The position numbers were made by a program, and so were the translations under genes. The notes below the pieces were generated by a model. It searched no databases and had not been told where the DNA came from. It worked only from the letters and a program-made list of their open reading frames with translations. From the NCBI RefSeq assembly GCF_004569505.1, contig NZ_SPPK01000006.1:1-64000 (forward strand): 64,000 bases of DNA, given 5' to 3'. Positions 54,402 through 63,724 of the stretch are shown here, piece by piece; position 1 is the first letter of the stretch; the number at the start of each line of letters is the position of its first letter. This DNA is from Dysgonomonas mossii (GTDB lineage Bacteria; Bacteroidota; Bacteroidia; Bacteroidales; Dysgonomonadaceae).

Positions 54402-55250
54402 ATGAAAAAAGCAATCTGTACATTTGGTAGCTATTACTTAACAGAAGGCTTTCCCCGCTTCAGAAGCATGGCTGAAAGTATGGATATCTTTGATGATATA
54501 TATACTGTCTGTGAAAAAGATTTAGATGCAAACTTTTACAAAAAATGGGGACGATACCTGATCCCATACTCCAGAGGTTTTGGATATTGGTGTTGGAAAC
54601 CCTATTTCATACTCAAGATATTGGAGAAAATGGAGGAGGGGGATATACTTCTCTATTCAGACATTGGCTGTTATTTTAATCCCAAAGGCAAAGAACGACT
54701 CTTAGAGTATTATGATATTGTAGAAAAAACTCCAACAGGAATACTTGGAGTAAAGAGCCAAGAGGTCAGCTACAACGGCATGCCCGAAACTCTTTATTAT
54801 GAATATGAATGGACAAAGGGCGATCTGTTTGAATATTATGGTGTATATAACGATAAGGCTTATACACATACACCTCAATTTGAATCTACTATTATTTTTT
54901 TCAAAAAGAGCCCTGTTGTGATGCAGTTTGTTAGAGACTGGTATCAGGCATATCTCGATGATTATAGTCTTGCTACAGATTCACCGTCACGAATCCCTAA
55001 CTTACCCGGATTTAAAGAAAACAGGCACGATCAAAGTATTTATTCTATCCTTGCCAAAAAGTATGGGATAGCAGAAATTTCCACAAACGAAATATTTCAA
55101 CGAGACTGGAATCTTCTCGAAAAATATCCCATACAAGCTCGCAGAGATAAATATTACCCAAGCAGATATCACTACAAACATCGCTTTAGGTTAAGAAAGC
55201 TTTATAGCAGATGGTGGAGAGTAAAATATTGGTTCAAAGATAGATTATAA
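54402..55250 (+). CDS. Glycosyltransferase-like protein, tandem paralogue 1
   Basis: 282 aa from the ATG at 54402 (the upstream start at 54348 lies within the terminator). The chain has features of GT-A-like enzymes of glycan synthesis: GFGYWCWKPYFI, an acidic LLYSDIGCYFN (DxG in place of DxD), and the late ENRHDQSIYSILAKK. The C-terminus is basic and aromatic (RFRLRKLYSRWWRVKYWFKD). No transmembrane helix. The substrate is unknown, and the family assignment is tentative. It sits 14 nt before a paralogue. Confidence 0.65.
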   Translation: MKKAICTFGSYYLTEGFPRFRSMAESMDIFDDIYTVCEKDLDANFYKKWGRYLIPYSRGFGYWCWKPYFILKILEKMEEGDILLYSDIGCYFNPKGKERLLEYYDIVEKTPTGILGVKSQEVSYNGMPETLYYEYEWTKGDLFEYYGVYNDKAYTHTPQFESTIIFFKKSPVVMQFVRDWYQAYLDDYSLATDSPSRIPNLPGFKENRHDQSIYSILAKKYGIAEISTNEIFQRDWNLLEKYPIQARRDKYYPSRYHYKHRFRLRKLYSRWWRVKYWFKDRL

Positions 55251-55264
55251 TTAGACATCCTTGC

Positions 55265-56131
55265 ATGAAAAAAGTATTATGTACATTTGGTAATACATTA
55301 TTAGCTCCGGGATTTCCTCAGTTTGTACAAAATGCCGAAGCGATGGGAGTATTCGACGAAATATATACATATACCGAAAAAGACCTAAGTAAAGATTTCA
55401 GGAAGAAATGGGGTCGATATATGTATCCTTATTCAAAAGGATATGGCTACTGGTGTTGGAAACCACCTTTGATAAAGAAGACTCTCGACATGATGAATGA
55501 TGGTGACATTTTGCTCTATACAGATGTAGGATGCTACCTAAACCCGAATGGGAAAGAACGCCTGACGGAATATTATGACATAGTAGAAAAAAGCCCTTCA
55601 GGAATGTTAGGTTTCAGAAGTTTTGAGAAAAACTATAACGGTATGCCGGAAGGTCTACGATTTGAATCTGAATGGACTAAAGGTGACATTTTTGATTACT
55701 TTGGCGTCAGAGACAATACAGAAGTAACGCAAACAACCCAATATGAGGCAGGGATCATATTTATAAAAAAAGGACCTGTGTCAACTGCCTTTGTCAACGA
55801 ATGGGTGAAAGTTATTGATGATGATTTCAGTCTTATTACAGATGCTCCTTCGAGAAGTCCTAACTTAAAAGGATTTCAAGAGAACCGTCACGACCAAAGC
55901 ATATATTCAATGCTAGCAAAAAAATATAAAATAGAAGCAGTCTCAACAAACGAACTGATTCCTTTGGGAGAGGTAATGGATTGGTCTATCATAGATAAGT
56001 ATCCGATACAAGCTCGCCGAAATGTTTACTACAAAAGTATGCGTCATTACAATCGCCGTTTTCAATTGCGAAAACTATACGGAATGTGGTGGAAGTTTAA
56101 ATACTTTTTCAAGGATTTATTTAGATTCTAA
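55265..56131 (+). CDS. Glycosyltransferase-like protein, tandem paralogue 2
   Basis: 288 aa, clearly homologous along the whole chain to the product of 54402-55250 (by eye more than half the residues identical, including YWCWKP, LLYTDVGCYLN, YNGMPE, ENRHDQSIYS, YPIQARR). It has an extra LGEVM insertion near the C-terminus. Same likely role: a nucleotide-sugar-dependent transferase. A local duplication event is the simplest origin. Probably co-transcribed with copy 1. Confidence 0.65.
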   Translation: MKKVLCTFGNTLLAPGFPQFVQNAEAMGVFDEIYTYTEKDLSKDFRKKWGRYMYPYSKGYGYWCWKPPLIKKTLDMMNDGDILLYTDVGCYLNPNGKERLTEYYDIVEKSPSGMLGFRSFEKNYNGMPEGLRFESEWTKGDIFDYFGVRDNTEVTQTTQYEAGIIFIKKGPVSTAFVNEWVKVIDDDFSLITDAPSRSPNLKGFQENRHDQSIYSMLAKKYKIEAVSTNELIPLGEVMDWSIIDKYPIQARRNVYYKSMRHYNRRFQLRKLYGMWWKFKYFFKDLFRF

Positions 56132-56252
56132 CCTTTATGGACAAAAGACTTTACCTACTTAAACAAAAGCAATCTACATTTTACATTATTATTAAGTTTT
56201 TATAGGAATATCCTCATTAGTCACAAAAAGAGTTTTATTGAGAAAATATAAA

Positions 56253-56376
56253 AGAACTGTTTGGAGTGTATTACCCTTGTCTCTTTATCATGTTGAACGA
56301 AGTGAAACATCTCGATTATAAAAAGAGATTCTTCGTTACACTCAGAATGACATAGCTATACAGTCCAAACAGTTCT
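56253..56376. repeat. REP-like element between arms of a large inverted repeat
   Basis: Outer arms 56253-56270 and 56359-56376 are 18 nt with one mismatch (AGAACTGTTTGGA core). Between them lie two sequences related to a common Bacteroidetes intergenic repeat: TCATGTTGAACGAAGTGAAA (from about 56288) and, inverted, TTCGTTACACTCAGAATGA. The outer hairpin is followed by T-rich sequence on the minus strand, so it could terminate the convergent peptidase gene. Confidence 0.55.
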
Positions 56377-56391
56377 ATATATAATTAAATA

Positions 56392-57186
56392 TTACTTACC
56401 AATATGCGCTGACAAGAAGCTTTCCATTGCACGGTAGAAATCGAAACGATTCTCTTCATTGTGGAAACCATGACCTTCATTGTCTTTTACCATATATTGG
56501 GTTTCAACACCTCTTTTCTTCAATGCCTCAACCATCTGATCCGATTCGTCTTTATTTACACGTGGGTCATTTGCACCTTGCGCTACAAACAACGGTGCTT
56601 TAATCTTATCTACGTGGAATACAGGTGAAGCACTTTCCAATAATTCTTTATCGGCAATAGGATCTCCCACCATTTCGTGCATCATATCCAACATTGGTTT
56701 CCAATATGGAGGAATCGTTTTCAGGAAAGTAAATAAATTAGATACACCCACATAGTCAATTCCACAAGCGTAAAGATCAGGAGTAAATGTTAGTCCGGCA
56801 AGTGTTGCATATCCACCATAACTACCTCCGTAGATGGCAATTTTAGCAGGATCTGCTATCCCTTTCTTTTTCAGCCATTCCACACCATCGGTGATATCAT
56901 CCTGCATTGTTTTTCCCCACTGTTTGAACGATATTTCCCAGAACTTTTTACCAAATCCGGTAGATCCACGGAAATTCACTTGGAATACAGCATACCCTTT
57001 ATTGGCTAAGAATTGTACCTCCGGATTAAAGCCCCAACTATCACGTGCCCACGGGCCACCATGCGGATTAACCACTACAGGCAGATTTTTTGCTGTCTCC
57101 AAAGTATATCCTTTCGGTAGAGTCAGGTAACCTTCTATCGTTAAACCATCACGTGTAGTATACTTCACACAATTCATTTCGGCCAT
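56392..57186 (-). CDS. S9 peptidase, C-terminal catalytic fragment
   Basis: 264 aa alpha/beta-hydrolase part of a prolyl-oligopeptidase. Nucleophile Ser122 in YGGSYGGYA, Asp in AQGANDPRVNKDES, and His in KDNEGHGFHNEENR are all present, so the catalytic machinery is intact. The first Met (57186) is 15 nt after the TGA that ends the upstream part, allowing translational restart. No signal peptide remains, so without read-through it would stay in the cytoplasm. Confidence 0.75.
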   Translation of the reverse strand: MAEMNCVKYTTRDGLTIEGYLTLPKGYTLETAKNLPVVVNPHGGPWARDSWGFNPEVQFLANKGYAVFQVNFRGSTGFGKKFWEISFKQWGKTMQDDITDGVEWLKKKGIADPAKIAIYGGSYGGYATLAGLTFTPDLYACGIDYVGVSNLFTFLKTIPPYWKPMLDMMHEMVGDPIADKELLESASPVFHVDKIKAPLFVAQGANDPRVNKDESDQMVEALKKRGVETQYMVKDNEGHGFHNEENRFDFYRAMESFLSAHIGK

Positions 57187-57201
57187 ATTGTTTTCATCGA
57201 T

Positions 57202-58290
57202 TCAAGGATAAATATCTGCTATATGAGTCAGTTCATCTTTCTTTACATCATAGAGATAATATCCTCCGGGGGTTTTATCGTTATATGTACGAACAATCAG
57301 CATATCTTCATCTTTATTTTGGCTGCTAACGCTAATAGGTTTTCCTGATACTTTTGCTGTTACTTTATCGAAAATAGCTTTCAAATCATTATCGAAGAAA
57401 TGACGCTTTGCTCCTTCATGAGCCTGATAAGATGCAGCCTGTAATTTCTTATATTTTCGAGAATATGAAATCCCTGACAGATCATAAGTATCATTTTCGT
57501 ACAAAACTTCGACTTCTTTAGCCGTTTGCGGATCAAATATTACGACAGCTTCTTTATCTCTGCCAATGTTAGAAGTAGCATACAACTTCTGATTATCTGG
57601 AGTAAAGTAATAAGGGCTTATGCTTTCTTTAAAACTTGTAGTTATAAGTGTTCTGAATGGATCACTTTCTTTATCGCGATACAATAAACTTTGATTTACA
57701 CCATCAAGTGCGATTGCTATACGCAATTTCCCATCGTGGTCTGTCATCCAGCCTTGAATATTTCCGGGATTCTCAGCTAACATTGTCAGCTCTCCGGTCT
57801 CGATATTTAGCCTGTACGGATCAAACACCTGTGGATTTCTTTTATTGAGACCAATAATAACTTCGCTCTCTATCTCAGGCAGATCGTCAATAATAGTAGT
57901 ACGTACCTTCTCAAAAGCTGTAAGAGGAAGAAGGTTACTTCCATCAGCGTTTACCCCATATAGCTGAAAGTTTTCATCGCCTCCTGTATCTTTGAGGAAC
58001 AAAATGCGATTATTATTTCCCCAAAAGTAACCGGCAATATCTCTTTCTGTTTCAGAAGTTAATCTTACAGGAGTATTGTCACCTACTTTTTGTACAAAAA
58101 TATTCATACGTCCCTCATAAGGCGCTGTAAAAGAAAAATATTTTCCATCCGGCGATATCTGATAAGATGACTTTTCAGGGTTTCTGAAAAAATCTTCTAA
58201 AGGGATGTTGGGAGCTTGACTAAAAACGCTCATCGAAGCAAATAAAAACATCAACATAAGGATGTTTGAGATAAATGATTTCCTTTTCAT
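57202..58290 (-). CDS. S9 peptidase, N-terminal propeller fragment
   Basis: 362 aa with a signal peptide (cleavage near SVFS) and a beta-propeller of WD40-like PD repeats (SYQISPDGKYFSFTAPYEGRMNIFVQ, ...). This is the substrate-gating half of S9 peptidases. It ends in TGA right before the linker to the hydrolase domain. Alone it would have no peptidase activity. Confidence 0.75.
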   Translation of the reverse strand: MKRKSFISNILMLMFLFASMSVFSQAPNIPLEDFFRNPEKSSYQISPDGKYFSFTAPYEGRMNIFVQKVGDNTPVRLTSETERDIAGYFWGNNNRILFLKDTGGDENFQLYGVNADGSNLLPLTAFEKVRTTIIDDLPEIESEVIIGLNKRNPQVFDPYRLNIETGELTMLAENPGNIQGWMTDHDGKLRIAIALDGVNQSLLYRDKESDPFRTLITTSFKESISPYYFTPDNQKLYATSNIGRDKEAVVIFDPQTAKEVEVLYENDTYDLSGISYSRKYKKLQAASYQAHEGAKRHFFDNDLKAIFDKVTAKVSGKPISVSSQNKDEDMLIVRTYNDKTPGGYYLYDVKKDELTHIADIYP

Positions 58291-58391
58291 AATCTATTAA
58301 ATTTAAAACTCTATTTATATATTAGTCGTAATAAGGTGAAAATAATCACATAAAGTATCAAAGCATACGAATGAGCTCAAAAATATTTAAA

Positions 58392-58427
58392 TAAAAAAGG
58401 GTAGCTGAATAAATCAAACTACCCCTC
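58392..58427 (-). terminator. Terminator of clpB
   Basis: GGGTAG (58399-58404) pairs with CTACCC (58419-58424). On the minus strand it is followed by TTTTTTAT. It lies about 23 nt after the clpB stop. Confidence 0.7.
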
Positions 58428-58449
58428 AAAAAATATGTATTCACTATAC

Positions 58450-61041
58450 TTAATTCTTAAAATCTAACTCTCCATCTCTCATATCAATTATAATAGACTT
58501 CGATTTATCTATAGTACCGGCAAGCAACTGTCTCGACAGCGGGTCTAACACCATTCGCTGAATAACCCTTTTTACAGGACGTGCGCCAAACTCTGGGTCG
58601 AATCCCATTTGAGAAATCCAATTGACTGCTTCATCTTCGAATTTGAGATCAACACCATTTCCTTTCAGCATGCGGACAACGCCATCGAGCTGAATACGAA
58701 CCACCTGCTCTATCTCTTTCAAAGTTAATGGCTCGAACATGATTATCTCGTCAATACGATTCAGAAATTCAGGACGAATATTAACTTTCAACATATTGAG
58801 AACTTCCTTCTTGGTTCTTTCTACTACCTCATCATGATTCTTTGGCGTAATACCTGCAAAGTTTTCACGAATCAGTGGAGATCCCATATTGGATGTCATA
58901 ATGATAATCGTATTCTTAAAGTTTACCACTCGCCCTTTATTATCTGTCAACCGTCCATCATCAAGCACTTGCAACAGTATATTAAACACGTCGGGATGCG
59001 CTTTTTCTATCTCATCGAAAAGAACGACTGAATAGGGTTTACGGCGGATAGCCTCGGTAAGTTGACCTCCTTCGTCATAACCTACATATCCCGGAGGTGC
59101 TCCTATAAGACGAGTAGCACTGAATTTCTCCTGATATTCGCTCATGTCTATACGTGTCATCATATTCTCATCATCGAACAAGAACTCCGCTAAGGCTTTT
59201 GCCAGTTCAGTTTTACCGACACCTGTTGTACCCAAGAATATAAACGAACCTATCGGACGTTTCGGGTCTTGCAACCCTGCACGACTACGGCGAATAGCAT
59301 TGGATACGGCAGAGATAGCCTCATCCTGACCAACAACCCTTCTGTGTAGCTCTTCTTCTAGGTTTAATAACTTATCCTTTTCACTCTGAAGCATCTTGTT
59401 CACAGGTATACCTGTCCAGCGAGAAACAACATCTGCAATATCAAAAGAATCGACCTCTTCCTTTACCATTGCCTGATTGCCTTGCATGTCATGCAATTGA
59501 GATTGGAGTTGAGCAATGCCTGTTTCCAGTTCTTTTATTTTGCCGTAACGTAATTCTGCGACTTTACCATAGTCACCCTCACGCTCTGCTTTTTCAGCCT
59601 CAAACTTAGCATTCTCAATATCTATTTTATTCTGCTGTATCTTGTTAATGACTTCTTTTTCTGATTGCCATTTTGCTTTAAGTTCTGTTTCCTCTTCTTT
59701 GAGTTTACTGATCTCTTTAGTCAGTTCAGCTTCTTTCTGATTGTCATTTTCTCGACGGATAGCTTCTCGTTCAATCTCTAGTTGCTTGATACGACGGCTC
59801 TTTTCGTCAAGCTCTTCGGGAACAGAATCCACTTCCATTCGCAATTTGGCAGCTGCTTCATCCATCAGGTCAATTGCCTTATCAGGTAAGAAACGATCTG
59901 TAATGTAACGACTCGAAAGCTGAACAGCTGCAACAATAGCCTCATCTTTGATACGTACCTTATGGTGATTTTCATATTTCTCTTTCAAGCCACGCAGGAT
60001 AGATATTGCATCCACTTCGCTTGGTTCATCTACCATCACTATCTGGAAACGGCGTTCGAGTGCTTTATCTTTCTCAAAATATTTCTGATATTCGTCCAAA
60101 GTGGTAGCTCCTATCGAACGCAGTTCTCCACGGGCTAAGGCTGGCTTCAAAATATTGGCTGCGTCCATAGCACCTTCGCTCTTACCGGCTCCTACCAGAG
60201 TATGTATTTCGTCGATGAAAAGAATAATCTCCCCTTCCGATTTTGTCACTTCGTTTACTACCGATTTGAGACGCTCTTCGAATTCTCCTTTGTACTTAGC
60301 TCCTGCAATCAGAGCACCCATATCCAAAGAATAGATTTGTTTGCTTTTTAAATTTTCGGGCACATCACCACGAACAATACGATGAGCAAGACCTTCTGCA
60401 ATAGCTGTTTTTCCTGTACCGGGTTCACCGATAAGTATTGGGTTATTCTTTGTCCTACGACTCAGAATCTGAAGTACCCGACGGATTTCTTCATCACGAC
60501 CAATCACGGGATCAAGTTTCCCGTCTTTTGCTCTTTGAGTCAGATTGATAGCATATTTTTCCAAAGACTGATATGTATCTTCTGCACTTTGGCTATTTAC
60601 GTTACTACCTTTACGCAATTCACTTATAGCTTGCTGCAATTCATTTTCCGAAACTCCCGCATCTTTCAAGATCTGCGATGCCGAACTTTTAGTAGCTAAA
60701 ATGCCTAACAGCAAATGCTCGATAGATACATATTGATCTCCCATTTTCTTAGCATAATCCATTGCTTTGTCTAAAGCTGAATTACTTTCGCGGCTTAAGT
60801 ATGCTTCGCCCCCACCCGATACTTTCGGAAAAGAGTCTATTTCTTTATTAAGCACAGAAGTAATATACGCCGGATTAGCTCCAAGCTTTTGAAAAAGAAA
60901 ATTCACAACATTCTCACCACTCATAATCACTCCAAGTAGAATATGAGCAGGCTCGATAGCTTGCTGTCCTTTCTCTTTCGTTATCTCAATTGCTTTTTGA
61001 ACAGCCTCTTGAGATTTGATTGTAAAATTGTTGAAATTCAT
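58450..61041 (-). CDS. clpB: ATP-dependent disaggregase ClpB
   Basis: Cytoplasmic hexameric chaperone that extracts proteins from aggregates with DnaK. N-terminal Clp_N repeats (about 1-140), AAA-1 with [13 protein letters not shown] (about 206-218), a coiled-coil middle domain (about 395-525, rich in K/E/Q) and AAA-2 with [13 protein letters not shown]. No ClpP-binding IGF loop, which separates it from ClpA/ClpC. At 863 aa it is canonical. No CIRCE or HrcA site was recognised upstream. Confidence 0.97.
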   Translation of the reverse strand: MNFNNFTIKSQEAVQKAIEITKEKGQQAIEPAHILLGVIMSGENVVNFLFQKLGANPAYITSVLNKEIDSFPKVSGGGEAYLSRESNSALDKAMDYAKKMGDQYVSIEHLLLGILATKSSASQILKDAGVSENELQQAISELRKGSNVNSQSAEDTYQSLEKYAINLTQRAKDGKLDPVIGRDEEIRRVLQILSRRTKNNPILIGEPGTGKTAIAEGLAHRIVRGDVPENLKSKQIYSLDMGALIAGAKYKGEFEERLKSVVNEVTKSEGEIILFIDEIHTLVGAGKSEGAMDAANILKPALARGELRSIGATTLDEYQKYFEKDKALERRFQIVMVDEPSEVDAISILRGLKEKYENHHKVRIKDEAIVAAVQLSSRYITDRFLPDKAIDLMDEAAAKLRMEVDSVPEELDEKSRRIKQLEIEREAIRRENDNQKEAELTKEISKLKEEETELKAKWQSEKEVINKIQQNKIDIENAKFEAEKAEREGDYGKVAELRYGKIKELETGIAQLQSQLHDMQGNQAMVKEEVDSFDIADVVSRWTGIPVNKMLQSEKDKLLNLEEELHRRVVGQDEAISAVSNAIRRSRAGLQDPKRPIGSFIFLGTTGVGKTELAKALAEFLFDDENMMTRIDMSEYQEKFSATRLIGAPPGYVGYDEGGQLTEAIRRKPYSVVLFDEIEKAHPDVFNILLQVLDDGRLTDNKGRVVNFKNTIIIMTSNMGSPLIRENFAGITPKNHDEVVERTKKEVLNMLKVNIRPEFLNRIDEIIMFEPLTLKEIEQVVRIQLDGVVRMLKGNGVDLKFEDEAVNWISQMGFDPEFGARPVKRVIQRMVLDPLSRQLLAGTIDKSKSIIIDMRDGELDFKN

Positions 61042-61167
61042 ATTTTTGGTTTCTTTATTTCGTTTATTATATATTGCATTTATATTCTATCGTTCAAATT
61101 ACTTGCCAAACAACAATAATGACAAAATGGCAGCAATCAACTTTATGCCTGATAACGAACAGAATAT

Positions 61168-61200
61168 AAAAAAAGAGACTATCCCTGAAGGATAGCCTCT
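61168..61200 (-). terminator. Terminator of the DUF1349 gene
   Basis: AGAG-a-CTATCC (61174-61184) pairs with GGATAG-c-CTCT (61190-61200), one mismatch, then a T run on the minus strand, 30 nt after the stop. Confidence 0.75.
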
Positions 61201-61229
61201 CATATCATGTATTCTACTTTTACTGACGG

Positions 61230-61877
61230 TTATTTATTATTTTCTAGCCACTTCAGTCTCCTTTGATCAGGTAAATGAGTCACCTTAAAGTTTTCGAATT
61301 TAGCCTCAAAACCATTACCATCAGGACTGGCAGCCATCAAACCTACCATTACCGGAGTATTATCTTGCAGATAAGCATTACGCATCATAGTATATGTTTT
61401 ATCATCGAAAGAATAAAAGACTTCAACTGCATCAATACGTCTTACAGCTTTAATCCATACATAAGATATTTTTTTATCCAATTCAATAACGCTCCAGTCG
61501 CTGGTCTTATGAGTTACCACAGTACTTAAATTATACTTTCCATCTACAAATTCGATCCCTGTCTTGATGTAGTTTTCGTGATCTATACGAAGCATCAAGC
61601 CCATTTGATCGAAACGAGCTTTGTAATCTCCCGTAATTTTTACTTTCACCTCAAACTCTCCTCCATATGTCGTATAATAAAAAGGAGCATCATCGACAGT
61701 AAACCCATAGTGAGATATACGCCAATAATCACTCTGAGGTGTTACAAACATACTTAATGTTTTATTTTTCACTTCCCATTTTTCAGGTTCATTGAACCAT
61801 TGCATTTTTTCTAAACTCTGTGCTGAAGCAAATTGGGCTAATACTACAGCAAATAAACTAACTGCGACTTTTTTCAT
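61230..61877 (-). CDS. DUF1349 domain secreted protein
   Basis: A 215-aa exported protein: signal peptide to about 19 (QFASAQ), then a concanavalin-like jelly roll typical of DUF1349 (MQWFNEPEKWEVKNKTLSMFVTPQSDYWRISHYG, GLMLRIDHENYIKTGIEFVDG, VGLMAASPDGNGFEAKFENF). Such proteins are thought to bind or process carbohydrate. It follows an IclR regulator by 4 nt, so it is probably controlled by it or co-expressed with it. Substrate unknown. Confidence 0.85.
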   Translation of the reverse strand: MKKVAVSLFAVVLAQFASAQSLEKMQWFNEPEKWEVKNKTLSMFVTPQSDYWRISHYGFTVDDAPFYYTTYGGEFEVKVKITGDYKARFDQMGLMLRIDHENYIKTGIEFVDGKYNLSTVVTHKTSDWSVIELDKKISYVWIKAVRRIDAVEVFYSFDDKTYTMMRNAYLQDNTPVMVGLMAASPDGNGFEAKFENFKVTHLPDQRRLKWLENNK

Positions 61878-61881
61878 TTTT

Positions 61882-62661
61882 CTATCTTGTTTTTAATTTA
61901 CGATTATATCCTATATTACGAGATATTTCCAATCCCGTATCCCTGATCTGGAGTCCTATATTTTTCACTTTTTCTTTGGGTAAGCGTCCTGCCGGACCCG
62001 AAGTCCATATACAGGCTATTGCATTTCCTTTTTCATCAAAGATGGGGGCTGCAATGCAATGCACACCTTCTACTGTTTCGTTCAGATCTATTGCATATCC
62101 CTCCTGAATTATCTTATTCAATTCTTTCTCCAATTGTTCTTTATCTGTTATCGTATATTCATTCAAAGCCTCAAAGCGTATCTCCGAAAGTTTTTCCTTT
62201 TGTTTCTTCCCCGACATAAAAGCCAGTAATACTTTCCCCGGAGCAGTAGAATGAAGATTGAAGCGCATCCCTTGCTGTAAAATGAACACAAAGTCAAGAT
62301 TCCCCTGCACTTGCTTCAATAAAACCACTTCTGAATCAACAAGTGTTCCTATCATGACCGATTCTCCGACATTATCACGCAAACGCTTCATATATTCTTC
62401 CGACATCTCAATGATATCGTAGCTACTCACAGCTTTAAGTCCGAGCAAAAGTAATTTTCGGGAAAGGAAATAACGAAAGTTACCGGGTTCTCGCCCTATA
62501 TAACCGATCTCGAGAAGATTTGTCGCTATTTTATAAATGGAGGATTTTGGATAATCGAGAAGCCCAACAATTTCTTGCAAAGTCAGTCCTTGAGGATGCT
62601 CCGACAAAAGCTCAAGCAACTCCATCGACTTGGTTATCATCGATACATTCCTATTTTCCAT
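61882..62661 (-). CDS. IclR family transcriptional regulator
   Basis: 259 aa. N-terminal winged helix-turn-helix (about 5-70: SMELLELLSEHPQGLTLQEIVGLLDYPKSSIYKIA) and C-terminal effector domain (about 75-250, with GTLVDSEVVLLKQVQG and the ligand-pocket region SEIRFEAL...GYAIDLNETVEGVHCIAAPIFD). IclR members usually sense small carbon metabolites. It is first of a two-gene unit with the DUF1349 gene. Confidence 0.92.
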   Translation of the reverse strand: MENRNVSMITKSMELLELLSEHPQGLTLQEIVGLLDYPKSSIYKIATNLLEIGYIGREPGNFRYFLSRKLLLLGLKAVSSYDIIEMSEEYMKRLRDNVGESVMIGTLVDSEVVLLKQVQGNLDFVFILQQGMRFNLHSTAPGKVLLAFMSGKKQKEKLSEIRFEALNEYTITDKEQLEKELNKIIQEGYAIDLNETVEGVHCIAAPIFDEKGNAIACIWTSGPAGRLPKEKVKNIGLQIRDTGLEISRNIGYNRKLKTR

Positions 62662-62768
62662 TCAATCTATATTTATACACAAAAACAACAAATAATACAC
62701 ATATATAGATTCAATCCATATATAAGGATAAATATATAAATTTTGAATAAATATCAAAAGCTTATTCA

Positions 62769-62804
62769 ATAAAAAAAGCTGCATACAAAGATGTACACAG
62801 CTTA
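62769..62804 (-). terminator. Terminator of nagB
   Basis: AAGCTG and CAGCTT (about 62777-62802) form the stem, followed by a minus-strand T run of seven. Confidence 0.65.
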
Positions 62805-62826
62805 CATATCGTTTATACTGTAAAAA

Positions 62827-63636
62827 TTAAAGGAGGCTATCCGGATTTAAGTTTACAGCTTCAATATCTTTAAAGTAATTGTATGTTCCTACTTTTAGTT
62901 CATAAGTTGCCATCTCGTCGCAAACAATAATTCCTTTTGGATGCAATTGTAAAGCCGTGATAGTCCACATCTGGTTGATAGAACCTTCTACCACCTGAGC
63001 CAAAGCACGGGCTTTGTTATGACCATTCACCATGATTAGCACTTCTTTAGCATCAAGAATTGTTCCTACACCAACAGTGACTGATGTTTTTGGCACCTTG
63101 TTGACATCGTTATCAAAAAAGCGTGAGTTCGCAATAATTGTATCCTGTGTCAGCGTTTTAATACGAGTACGAGAAGACAAAGAAGATCCCGGCTCATTAA
63201 AAGCAATATGACCATCTGCACCAATCCCACCCAAGAACAAATCAACACCGCCTACTGCCTTCATTTTAGCTTCGTAAGCCGCACACTCAGCCTCTAGGTC
63301 TGATGCATTACCATTGAGCATATTTACATTTGCCGGATTGATATCTATATGGCTGAAAAAATTACTCCACATAAAAGTATGGTAACTCTGCGGGTGATCT
63401 TTCGGTAAACCCACATACTCATCCATGTTGAAAGTGACAATATGCTGAAAGGAAACTCTCTTTTCCTGATAATGCTTTATCAACGCTTTATACATACCCA
63501 TAGGCGAAGAACCGGTAGGCAATCCTAACACAAAAGGTTTTTCAGCAGTTGGATTTGCAGCCTTAATCTTAGAAACTACATAGTTTGCCGCCCATTGCGA
63601 AAGTAAATCGTAATCTGGTTGAATAATTAATCTCAT
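62827..63636 (-). CDS. nagB: Glucosamine-6-phosphate deaminase
   Basis: Converts glucosamine 6-phosphate to fructose 6-phosphate and ammonia, bringing amino sugars from host or wall into glycolysis. Catalytic residues line up with the E. coli enzyme: Asp72 in FNMDEYVGL, Asp141, His143 and Glu148 in [11 protein letters not shown]. At 269 aa it is the compact single-domain form. It follows the C-terminal part of a larger NagB/PIG-L-type gene, separated by a terminator. Confidence 0.96.
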   Translation of the reverse strand: MRLIIQPDYDLLSQWAANYVVSKIKAANPTAEKPFVLGLPTGSSPMGMYKALIKHYQEKRVSFQHIVTFNMDEYVGLPKDHPQSYHTFMWSNFFSHIDINPANVNMLNGNASDLEAECAAYEAKMKAVGGVDLFLGGIGADGHIAFNEPGSSLSSRTRIKTLTQDTIIANSRFFDNDVNKVPKTSVTVGVGTILDAKEVLIMVNGHNKARALAQVVEGSINQMWTITALQLHPKGIIVCDEMATYELKVGTYNYFKDIEAVNLNPDSLL

Positions 63637-63667
63637 GATTATTAAATCTTAAATATGTTAGTTTATA

Positions 63668-63710
63668 AAAAACAAAGCAAACCCTTTAGTACAATATACT
63701 AAAAGGTTTG
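63668..63710 (-). terminator. Terminator of the upstream NagB/PIG-L-type gene
   Basis: CAAACC-c-TTTAGTA (63678-63691) pairs with TACTAAA-a-GGTTTG (63697-63710), one mismatch, followed by a minus-strand TTTGTTTTTTAT tract. Confidence 0.8.
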
Positions 63711-63724
63711 TCTTCGTAATGATA

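Larger units (their letters stand above)
56392..58290 (-). pseudogene. S9 family peptidase interrupted by one in-frame TGA
   Basis: The two ORFs described at 57202-58290 and 56392-57186 lie in the same frame and are separated only by TGA (57202-57204) and five codons. Joined, they give a 632-residue prolyl-oligopeptidase-like protein with all domains. The TGA replaces what is probably a Trp (the sequence runs ...ADIYP-stop-IDENNMAEMN). Either a one-base nonsense mutation, a sequencing error or translational read-through explains it. Confidence 0.7.

Noticed and set aside
57202..57204. TGA as selenocysteine or reassigned codon
   Set aside because: TGA is used as a normal stop elsewhere (pepE), no SECIS-like hairpin is evident just after it, and the position is a probable Trp rather than Cys.
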